Positions 41,702 through 48,078 of a DNA stretch of 48,078 nt are shown here, piece after piece. Location of the stretch: positions 1 through 48,078 of the forward strand of contig DASUKA010000030.1 in the NCBI GenBank assembly GCA_036278935.1, read 5' to 3'. This stretch comes from DASSNR01 sp036278935. Lineage in GTDB: Bacteria > Gemmatimonadota > Gemmatimonadetes > Gemmatimonadales > Gemmatimonadaceae. The notes under the pieces were generated by a model. The model ran no database searches. It was not told where the DNA came from and saw only the letters and a list, made by a program, of their open reading frames with translations. The translations under genes were made by a program, and so were the position numbers. Numbering within the stretch: the stretch's first letter is position 1; each line of letters opens with the position of its first letter.

Positions 41702-43015
41702 ATGCGATTGCTGATGGTTGCCGTGTTGGTCGCGGGGCTCATCCCCGCCTGTGTGGTCGCGCAGGGTCCGCGCAGCACCACCACCATCCGCGCCAGCACC
41801 ATGCTGGACGGTGCTGGAGGATTGATGCACGACGTGCGCATCGTGGTGCAGGGTGGGCGCATCGTTCGGGTGGAGCATGATGACGGCGCGGATACCGGCA
41901 CCGGCTACGACCTCCGGGGCCTGACGGTGCTTCCGGGACTCATCGACGTGCACGCCCACATCGTGTGGTACTTCAACAGCCACGGCCGGCTGCACGAGCG
42001 CGGTGATGGCGACACGCCCGAAGACCAGACGCTCGGCGCGGTGAGCAACATGTACCGGACGCTGATGGCGGGCTTCACGACCATCCAGAGTCCGGGTTCC
42101 ATGGAGGACAAGGCGCTGCGTGACTGGAGCGCGCGCGGCGAGATCCCCGGCCCCCGCATTCTCACCTCGCTCCGTCCCATCACGTCGGGCACGCCGGAGG
42201 AAATCCGCAAGACCGTGCAGGAGCGCAAGGCGCAGGGCGCGGATTTCATCAAGATCTTCGCCTCCAAGAGCATCCGCGAAGGTGGCACGCCGAGTATGAC
42301 GATGGCGCAGCTCCAGGCCGCGTGCGGCGAAGCGAAGGCGGTGGGCCTCCGCACGCTCGTGCACGCGCACAGTGCCGAGAGCGTGCGCGATGCGGTGATG
42401 GCCGGCTGCACGGAGATCGAGCACGGCCTCTTCGCCACCGACAGCGAGCTGCAGCTCATGGCACAGCGCCACGTCTGGTTCGACCCGCAGTGCGGGCTGG
42501 TCTTTCACAACTACCTGGACAATCGCGCCAAGTACGAGGGCATTGGCAACTACAACGAGGCCGGGTTCGCCGCCATGAAGAAGGTGATCCCCCTGGCGAT
42601 CTCCCTCTACAAGCGTGCGCTCGCCACGCCCGGCCTCCAGGTGATCTTCGGCACGGACGCCGTAGCCGGCGCGCACGGACGGAACGCCGAGGACCTCGTC
42701 TGCCGCGTACAGCAGGTGGGCGACGCGCCCATGCATACCATCGTCGCCGCCACCTCGCTGGCCGCCACCTCGCTCGGGCTGGGGAAGACGATCGGCACCA
42801 TCGCGCCCGGCTACGCCGCCGACCTGATCGCCGTCGACGGTGACCCCCTCAAGGACATCACCGCCCTCCGTCGTGTGGTGTTCGTGATGAAGGGCGGGGT
42901 GGTGTACGAGAACGCGAAGGGAGAGAGGAGAGAGGAGAAAAGCGAGGGTGCAGGGAGTGGGGTGTCGGGTGTGGGGGAACGGCGTGCAGTACCGCGGTCG
43001 ATCCAGGGGAGCTGA
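41702..43015 (+). CDS. Secreted amidohydrolase (imidazolonepropionase/prolidase-like)
   Basis: A 437-residue exported metal-dependent hydrolase with a signal peptide (about 1-21). Binuclear-metal ligands are visible: H84 and H86 (DVHAHI), K184 (DFIKIFAS, the likely carboxylated lysine), H221/H223 (VHAHS), H241 (IEHGL) and D319 (FGTDAV). The C-terminal beta-domain ends at GGVVYEN (about 404). The subfamily often acts on Xaa-Pro or other peptides or on cyclic amides; the exact substrate is not clear. GGAG lies eight bases before the ATG. The last about 33 residues (GERREEKSEGAGSG onward) are encoded by an inverted-repeat element and are probably not part of the original protein. Confidence 0.87.
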   Translation: MRLLMVAVLVAGLIPACVVAQGPRSTTTIRASTMLDGAGGLMHDVRIVVQGGRIVRVEHDDGADTGTGYDLRGLTVLPGLIDVHAHIVWYFNSHGRLHERGDGDTPEDQTLGAVSNMYRTLMAGFTTIQSPGSMEDKALRDWSARGEIPGPRILTSLRPITSGTPEEIRKTVQERKAQGADFIKIFASKSIREGGTPSMTMAQLQAACGEAKAVGLRTLVHAHSAESVRDAVMAGCTEIEHGLFATDSELQLMAQRHVWFDPQCGLVFHNYLDNRAKYEGIGNYNEAGFAAMKKVIPLAISLYKRALATPGLQVIFGTDAVAGAHGRNAEDLVCRVQQVGDAPMHTIVAATSLAATSLGLGKTIGTIAPGYAADLIAVDGDPLKDITALRRVVFVMKGGVVYENAKGERREEKSEGAGSGVSGVGERRAVPRSIQGS

Positions 43016-43118
43016 GCCGACCAGGTCATTCCGAGGGTCTGCCCGCTCCTGTCATCCCGAATGACTGCGCGCGCAGGCCATGTCCCGACACCCGACACGC
43101 TACTCCCTGCACCCTCGC
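42921..43118. repeat. Interrupted inverted repeat at the ends of converging genes
   Basis: Left arm: GCGAGGGTGCAGGGAGT (42942-42958) then GTGTCGGGTGT (42962-42972). Right arm: the exact complement of the first block at 43102-43118 and of the second within 43087-43098, with a few mismatched bases between blocks. A purine tract precedes the left arm (42921-42940) and shares GGAGAGAGGAGAAA with the element at 114-127. The left arm lies inside the end of the amidohydrolase coding sequence; the right arm lies just before the converging M1 peptidase gene. Confidence 0.75.
43025..43065. terminator. Hairpin and direct repeat GTCAT(T/C)CCGA between converging genes
   Basis: GTCATTC (43025-43031) pairs with GAATGAC (43059-43065). 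Within the right side GTCAT/ATGAC forms a tighter hairpin (43051-43065). GTCATTCCGA and GTCATCCCGA also form a direct repeat with one mismatch. It sits at the centre of the larger inverted repeat and may end transcription from both sides. Confidence 0.45.
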
Positions 43119-43142
43119 CACACCCCGCCTCTCCCCGGTCCC

Positions 43143-45119
43143 TCACGGCCTGTTCCCCCACACGTTGTTCGTCCGGTCCACGTCGGGGTAGTTATGCGCG
43201 GCGTCGAGGGTGATGGCTGTCACGCGGGCCGGGACGGCGTGAGACGTCGTGATGCGCTGCGGGCCGGCGTACCATGAGGGCGTCGACGCGCGCCAGGAGA
43301 TGGTGTCGCCGTTCGCCAGTGTGGCGGTGACGTCGATCGGGGCGGACAGCAGGCCCTTGTTCTCCACGGTCACGGTCGCCTTGCCGTTCGCCTGCTGCAC
43401 GCCGGCAATGGCCTGGTCGAGTTGATCCCGCGTGAAGAACCAGGACGCCCAGAACGGGTCCAGATTCTCTCCCGTCACGTCGTCGAAGGTGTGGAAGAAG
43501 TCCCACGCGGAGGGATGCTTGAACGCCCAGCGGTGGATGTAGGCGCGATAGGCGCGCGAGAAGCGGTCGCGGCCCAACGCGGTGTACAGCGTCCAGAGTG
43601 TGGCGCCGGGTTTGTCGTACGCCTCCGTGTTGTAGCCGGAGTTGATCACGCCGAAGGAGTTCGCGGGCGCCATCATCGTCAGCGCCTCGCCCACGCGCGT
43701 AACGAACTGCACGTAGCCGTCCTGCGCTTCGTGGAGTCCCTCGCCGTGCATCGAGTCGGGCAGATAGGCATCCGTCGCGAAGAAGGTATCGAACGTGTTG
43801 AGTCCTTCATCCTGCCAGCCATGGCGGGTCTCGTTGCTCCCCACCATCATCGGGAACCACTCGTGGCCGATCTCGTGCGCGGTCACTTCGTCATCCCGGT
43901 ACAGCCCCGGATATGCACCGACGAAGACGGTCATGGGGTATTCCATGCCGCCGGAGCCGCCCTCCGACTCCGTGAGCTGCGGGTAGGGATACGGCACCAT
44001 CCGGCTCGAGTGCGTCTCCAGAGCGGCGCGCGCCATGCTCCACACCTGGTCGAAGCGCGGCGCGCCCTGACGATAGAGCACGTTCACCAGCGCGGTGCGA
44101 TGGCGTGCGGAGTCGACTACCGCGTTCGTGGCATCCCACAGATAGTGGTCGCCAAAGGCGAAGGCCACGTCGCGCACGCTGTCTGCGGTGAAGGTCCAGG
44201 TGAGCTCGCTGCCCGCGCTCCCCTGCGTGGCGCGTCCCGGGCCGAAGTCCGCCGTGGTCAGCACGTGCACTACGGAATCCGTGGTGGCGGCGCGCTGCAG
44301 CGCCGAGCGCTCGGCCGGCGTGAGTACCTGCTGGGGGTCCACGAGGGTGCCGGTACCTCCAACAACGAAGCCGGCCGGAAGCGTGACGCTGTAGCGAAAG
44401 CGGCCGTAGTCCAGGTAGAACTCACCGGTGCCGGTGTACTGTTGCACGTCCCATCCGTGCAGATCGTCGTACACCGCGATCTGCGGATACCACTGCGCGA
44501 TCTGCGCGGTCGTGCTGTCCTGCATCCCCATGCGCGGCGCGTACCGTCCGGGAATGGTGAAGTGCCAACGGACGTGGAATCGCAGGGTGTCGTGTGGCGC
44601 GAGCGGGTGCATGAGCGGCACCTGCATGAGCGTGCCGAACACGCGCACCGCTGTGGAATCCTCTGAGGGTGCCGCGTTGGCCGCGGGCACCGGCACCAGC
44701 CGCGTTCCAACCTGGAGCGTATCGATCACCATGCCGTGCGTGAACACCGCCAGCGGCGACTCGCGTGCGGCATAGGGCCCCATGAGATTCTGGTAGAGAT
44801 GGAAGACGATCGCTCGGAGCGTGTCCGGCGAGTTGTTGTGATAGGTCACCATCTCGTCGCCGGTCAGCAGGGAATCGGGGAGGGAGATGTGGGCCTGAAT
44901 GTCGTAATCGGAGCCGTTCTGCCAGTAGTTGGGCCCCGGCGCACCGGTGCGCGTTCGGGTGCCATGCGCGATGGCGCTGTCCAGCCAGGGCGGCGTCTCG
45001 AGCGCGACCCGAGCCATCGGCTGCGTCCTTTGCTGCGCGCGGGCAGGCATGGCTCCCGCGCTCATCACTCCCAGTCCCATCGTGCACCCAGCGACTATCC
45101 ACGTCATACGCGCGATCAT
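43143..45119 (-). CDS. M1-family metalloaminopeptidase
   Basis: A 658-residue exported peptidase (signal peptide about 1-29). The zinc site is H415-E416-I-G-H419 with the third ligand E438 eighteen residues on (WQDEGLNTF), the M1 family arrangement. The upstream exopeptidase motif appears as GGMEYP where GxMEN is usual. An N-terminal beta-domain precedes, and a helical C-terminal part plus a small final beta-domain follows, ending DRTNNVWGNRP. It should trim N-terminal residues from peptides in the periplasm or outside. GGAG lies eight bases before ATG 45117-45119; the open frame continues upstream without a signal peptide. It is divergent from the flavoprotein gene. Confidence 0.9.
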   Translation of the reverse strand: MIARMTWIVAGCTMGLGVMSAGAMPARAQQRTQPMARVALETPPWLDSAIAHGTRTRTGAPGPNYWQNGSDYDIQAHISLPDSLLTGDEMVTYHNNSPDTLRAIVFHLYQNLMGPYAARESPLAVFTHGMVIDTLQVGTRLVPVPAANAAPSEDSTAVRVFGTLMQVPLMHPLAPHDTLRFHVRWHFTIPGRYAPRMGMQDSTTAQIAQWYPQIAVYDDLHGWDVQQYTGTGEFYLDYGRFRYSVTLPAGFVVGGTGTLVDPQQVLTPAERSALQRAATTDSVVHVLTTADFGPGRATQGSAGSELTWTFTADSVRDVAFAFGDHYLWDATNAVVDSARHRTALVNVLYRQGAPRFDQVWSMARAALETHSSRMVPYPYPQLTESEGGSGGMEYPMTVFVGAYPGLYRDDEVTAHEIGHEWFPMMVGSNETRHGWQDEGLNTFDTFFATDAYLPDSMHGEGLHEAQDGYVQFVTRVGEALTMMAPANSFGVINSGYNTEAYDKPGATLWTLYTALGRDRFSRAYRAYIHRWAFKHPSAWDFFHTFDDVTGENLDPFWASWFFTRDQLDQAIAGVQQANGKATVTVENKGLLSAPIDVTATLANGDTISWRASTPSWYAGPQRITTSHAVPARVTAITLDAAHNYPDVDRTNNVWGNRP

Positions 45120-45211
45120 GAGACCAGCTCCGGTGAAAGAGTGGGAATTCCCGGTGCCTCCTGAGCACCGCCGTTCCCAACCCCTCATACGTCGTACCAT
45201 GTTTCAGTTCT

Positions 45212-46252
45212 ATGGAAAGTGTCGAACACCTGGTCATCGGGGCGGGGCCCGCCGGACTGCGTGCGGCGCAGCTGCTTGCCGAGCGCGGGCGCGAGGTGCT
45301 CGTGCTCGAGAAGCACGAGGAGATCGGCCCGAAGACGTGCGCGGGCGGTCTCACGCGCAAGAGTGTGCGCGAGCTGGAAGCCCTCGGCCTTCCGCGCGCC
45401 GCCGGGTTGGAGCTCCTGGGCCACGCGTCGTTCGCGAAGGAGGGCGTGGTTCCGCTCGACGCGGATCACGCAGTCGTGCGCACGCTCGCGCGGCGGGCGC
45501 TGGGCGCCATGCAGGCCGCCTGGACCAGAGCGGCAGGTGCGGAGATCCGCACGAGCGCGCCCGTCTCGCGCATCGATCTGGATGGCCACACGGCGGAGGT
45601 AGCCGGCAAGCGCGTGCGCTACCGACACGTCATCGGCGCCGACGGCTCCGCCTCCGCCGTGCGCCGCGCGCTGGGGCTGCCGTCGCCGCGCACCTTCTAT
45701 GCGGCCGAGTACAACGTGCCGGGTATCCGGCTGCCGCGGCTGCTGGTGGCCTACGACTCGGCCGTGCTCGCGAACGGCTACTTCTGGATCTTCCCGCACG
45801 AGCACTACACCTCCGTCGGTGCCGGCGGACACAAGCGGCTCGTCCCGCCGTCGACCATCAAACCGTATCTGGAGCGGCGCCTGCGCGATCTGAACGTGGA
45901 TGGCGGGAGCACACCGTACGAGGGGGCGACGATCGAAGTGGAGCACCACGGCTTCGACTTCCCACGGGACGTACACCTGGTAGGTGATGCCGCCGGCGTG
46001 GCATCGGGGCTCACCGGCGAAGGGATCTATCCCGCACTCGTCAGCGGCGAGGAAGTGGCGCGGGGCATCGTGGAGCCGCACGCGCCACGCCCGAAGACGC
46101 GCGCGTGGCTGCGGCTCAAGCGCGTGCACGATGTGCTGGGCCGTCTCTGGCTCGATCGCCGCCTGCGCAATCTCAGCTTCGCGGCGCTGCCGTGGCTCTG
46201 CACGCGGCCCCTCACCCGGCGCTGGGTGAGCGCGTTCTTTCTGGAGGGGTGA
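45212..46252 (+). CDS. Geranylgeranyl-reductase-family FAD oxidoreductase
   Basis: A 346-residue flavoprotein. The N-terminal FAD-binding motif is VIGAGPAGLRAAQLL (8-22); KTCAGGLT follows, the cysteine region typical of geranylgeranyl reductase/FixC-like enzymes. GADGSASAVRRALG and GDAAGVASGLTGEGIYPAL are the second and third flavin motifs. Such enzymes reduce isoprenoid double bonds of lipids, menaquinones or (bacterio)chlorophyll side chains. No pigment genes are in the window, so a lipid or quinone role is more likely. The start has only a weak ribosome-binding site. It is divergent from the M1 peptidase and converges on the MFS transporter. Confidence 0.85.
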   Translation: MESVEHLVIGAGPAGLRAAQLLAERGREVLVLEKHEEIGPKTCAGGLTRKSVRELEALGLPRAAGLELLGHASFAKEGVVPLDADHAVVRTLARRALGAMQAAWTRAAGAEIRTSAPVSRIDLDGHTAEVAGKRVRYRHVIGADGSASAVRRALGLPSPRTFYAAEYNVPGIRLPRLLVAYDSAVLANGYFWIFPHEHYTSVGAGGHKRLVPPSTIKPYLERRLRDLNVDGGSTPYEGATIEVEHHGFDFPRDVHLVGDAAGVASGLTGEGIYPALVSGEEVARGIVEPHAPRPKTRAWLRLKRVHDVLGRLWLDRRLRNLSFAALPWLCTRPLTRRWVSAFFLEG

Positions 46253-46255
46253 GCC

Positions 46256-47503
46256 CTACGCCGGTGGCTCCTGCTCTTCCGGCGGCAGGATATTCCGGAA
46301 GAAGGTGTAGTAGAGCAGCGTACTCACGCCCTGGAGCACCGCCGCCAGCTCCAGCGGCAGGCTCAGCCATCCCATCTCCATGAGCTGACCGGCCACTGTC
46401 GGGCCGATGGTGGACAGCGCCTGTGTGGGCAGCGTGGACAGCCCCGCCGCCGTGCTCCGGTCGTCCTCGGCGACGACACCCATCAGATACGACTGCCGCA
46501 TCGGGCTCGAAAGTGTATTCGCCTGCGTGCGAAGAAGAAAGAAGATCGCTGCCAGCAGGAAGTTGGGCATGAGCGCCATGATCGCCAGCAACGTGACCGA
46601 GGTGGAGCGCGCGGTGACGATGGCCTTCACGGTGCCGAGGCGGCGAGCCACCCTCGCGGCCGCGAAGTTGGTGGGAACGGCGACGACGTTCGCGAGAAAG
46701 AAGAGCGTGCCCAGCTGACCCGACGTGGCATCGTAGCGCACGTGAAACCAGTAGACCATGATCGGGCCGAGCATCCCGACGGCCAGGCCATTCGCGGCGT
46801 TCGTGACGAACAGGCGGACGAGTACGTGCCAGGTGGAATGCGCGAGATGGTGCCGTGTGCCGGGCGCGCGCACCGGGCGTGGCGATTCCCGCAGCGGAAG
46901 AACCACCAGCGCCATCGCGAGCCCCAGCACCGTGGTGAGGAGAAAGAGCCCGCGCTCGGCTTCGACATCAGCCATCCCCGTCGCCCGATGCAGAAGCGTG
47001 GGCGTGGTGGCCAGCAGGGAGCCCAGCGCCGCGGCAATCACGCCCACCACGGCCACCACGCTGAACGCGGTCGTCCGGTAGTGATCGCCAGCGTGCTCGG
47101 CGATGAGCGCCTGCTCGGCAGGCGCATATGGCCCGAAGGCACCGCCCGACCCCGCGCCGCCGCCGCGTCCGATGGCTCCCAGCCCCGATGCCACGAGGAG
47201 AATCGCGAACTGCTGCGTGAAGACGAAGGCGAGTCCGCACACCGCCGTGAGGACGCCGAGGATGACGAGCAACGCCTTGCGGCCGAAGCGATCCGCCAGA
47301 AAGCCGACGGTCGCCGTGAGGCTCATGCTACCGAGCGCGCCAACCGTGAAGAAGACGCCGATGCGCACCGGGCCATAGCCCAGGTGCGCGAGGTAGAGCG
47401 GAACGATGACGGCGAGATAGGACTGCGAGACGCTGCGAAGGGCGCGACCGGCGAAGAGGAGCTGCAGGTCGCGTCCCAACCAGCGCGGGCGACGAAGGAT
47501 CAC
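46256..47503 (-). CDS. Major facilitator superfamily transporter
   Basis: A 415-residue membrane protein with about twelve helices. The MFS loop motif between helices 2 and 3 is GFLADRFGRKALLV, and a matching loop ARVARRLGTVKAIV follows in the second half. A glycine-rich loop (GAIGRGGGAGSGGAFG) with YAPAEQALIAEH is characteristic of a subgroup of efflux-type MFS proteins. The start is GTG at 47501-47503 with a weak ribosome-binding site. Substrate is unknown. It ends four bases past the stop of the converging flavoprotein gene, and follows the partial M1 peptidase gene on the same strand by 81 bases. Confidence 0.9.
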   Translation of the reverse strand: MILRRPRWLGRDLQLLFAGRALRSVSQSYLAVIVPLYLAHLGYGPVRIGVFFTVGALGSMSLTATVGFLADRFGRKALLVILGVLTAVCGLAFVFTQQFAILLVASGLGAIGRGGGAGSGGAFGPYAPAEQALIAEHAGDHYRTTAFSVVAVVGVIAAALGSLLATTPTLLHRATGMADVEAERGLFLLTTVLGLAMALVVLPLRESPRPVRAPGTRHHLAHSTWHVLVRLFVTNAANGLAVGMLGPIMVYWFHVRYDATSGQLGTLFFLANVVAVPTNFAAARVARRLGTVKAIVTARSTSVTLLAIMALMPNFLLAAIFFLLRTQANTLSSPMRQSYLMGVVAEDDRSTAAGLSTLPTQALSTIGPTVAGQLMEMGWLSLPLELAAVLQGVSTLLYYTFFRNILPPEEQEPPA

Positions 47504-47584
47504 TGACGCGTGAAAGTCTCGGACGCCGGGTCGGCAGCGATCGGGGTTCGCGCCCCTACGCCCTGCCGTCGGCGCCCTTCTCGC

Positions 47585-48078
47585 TCATCGATGCCGCGCG
47601 ATCGGCGTCGTCAGGCCACCTGTCGTCGCCGGCTTCAGCGGATCGGCGGGTGGCGGATTCCCCCACGTGTCGTTGTTCGGCTGAAAGTCGGGGACGGTGG
47701 GATCGGGCCAGAGCCGCGCGCCGGTCACCTTCGCCTTCACGGCGATCTGGGTGGAATAATGATCACCCTGATACCAGATATCCACCGGGAGATCCAGGTT
47801 CTGCGTGGAGCCGTTAGCGAGCTGGAGCCGGAGCTCCACGGGGAAGGGCACGGCCGTGTGCTTCGTCAGCGCGATCGTCGCCACCAGCTGCCCCGTATCC
47901 GGCACCGCGGCCGCCTTCGCCCCCCGCGCGCTGTCCGCCGCGCTCGTGTCCCCCGCCACGCGCGTCACCACGCTGTCGATCCCGATGTCCAGCACGTCGG
48001 TCGAGTAGAAGAAGGCGCGCCAGAACCAGGCCAGGTCCTGCCCCGTGACGTTCTCGACGGTGCGGAAGAAGTCACCCG
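47585..48078 (-). CDS. M1-family peptidase, C-terminal part (cut by window end)
   Basis: About 164 codons of the 3' end are present; the 5' part lies beyond the window. It opens GDFFRTVENVTGQDLAWFWR, the end of the helical domain of M1 peptidases, and continues AFFYSTDVLDIGIDSV into a small beta-domain. It ends NNDTWGNPPP, much like the other M1 protein in this window (NNVWGNRP). The catalytic HExxH region is outside, so activity cannot be judged. It is probably the second member of a family of secreted M1 peptidases. An internal GTG (VLDIG) might look like a start but the frame is open to the edge. Confidence 0.82.
   Translation of the reverse strand, partial: GDFFRTVENVTGQDLAWFWRAFFYSTDVLDIGIDSVVTRVAGDTSAADSARGAKAAAVPDTGQLVATIALTKHTAVPFPVELRLQLANGSTQNLDLPVDIWYQGDHYSTQIAVKAKVTGARLWPDPTVPDFQPNNDTWGNPPPADPLKPATTGGLTTPIARHR

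Noticed and set aside
1..48078. Insertion sequences, prophage, tRNA or rRNA
   Set aside because: No transposase, integrase or phage-like protein, and no tRNA or rRNA sequence, was recognised on either strand.

Overview
This is a GC-rich, gene-dense bacterial chromosome segment. I recognise no tRNA, rRNA, CRISPR array or transposase, and no stretch over 300 bases lacks a gene. Outer-membrane beta-barrels, TonB-linked receptors with carboxypeptidase-regulatory domains, an RND/TolC pump, signal peptides and lipoproteins indicate a Gram-negative cell. The combination (MoxR/DUF58/BatA/DUF4159/TPR block, CarboxypepD_reg receptors, M1 peptidases, NirK) resembles Gemmatimonadota. That is an inference from gene content, not proof.

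Left (1-6.9 kb): the last codons of an outer-membrane protein, a large intergenic inverted repeat, then a five-gene minus-strand operon: Mrp ATPase, haem-copper/NnrS-like membrane protein, DUF1858-DUF2249-DUF2249 protein, DUF2249 protein and an orphan NarL-type regulator. A Crp/Fnr regulator lies upstream on the same strand. Divergent from it is a copper nitrite reductase (NirK) with every copper and catalytic residue in place. I read this as a nitrite/nitric-oxide respiration island.

Centre-left (6.9-21.4 kb): eight plus-strand genes, mostly overlapping, form a MoxR/Bat-type cell-envelope module. They encode three VWA proteins with intact MIDAS motifs, a MoxR AAA+ ATPase, a DUF4159 protein, a TPR protein with a gluzincin (HExxH) domain, a caspase/C13-like protein whose catalytic cysteine is replaced by alanine and which carries an EF-hand loop, and a 1205-residue coiled-coil DUF4175-like membrane protein. 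This is the best candidate for an under-described system in the window.

Centre (21.4-31 kb, minus strand): a two-subunit molybdenum hydroxylase in an operon behind an odd TonB-plug/TonB-C-terminal fusion protein; a GAF-GGDEF-EAL protein; and a TonB-dependent receptor carrying a C-terminal Spy/CpxP-like helical extension.

Centre-right (31-39.2 kb): an RND pump operon (TolC-like, adaptor lipoprotein, RND permease) divergent from an OmpR/histidine-kinase pair that probably controls it.

Right (39.3-48.1 kb): two overlapping PAP2 phosphatases, a class I methyltransferase and a secreted amidohydrolase. The amidohydrolase's C-terminus runs into an intergenic inverted repeat sharing a purine tract with the repeat at the left end. 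Then follow an M1 aminopeptidase, a geranylgeranyl-reductase-like flavoprotein, an MFS transporter and the 3' part of a second M1 peptidase cut by the window edge.
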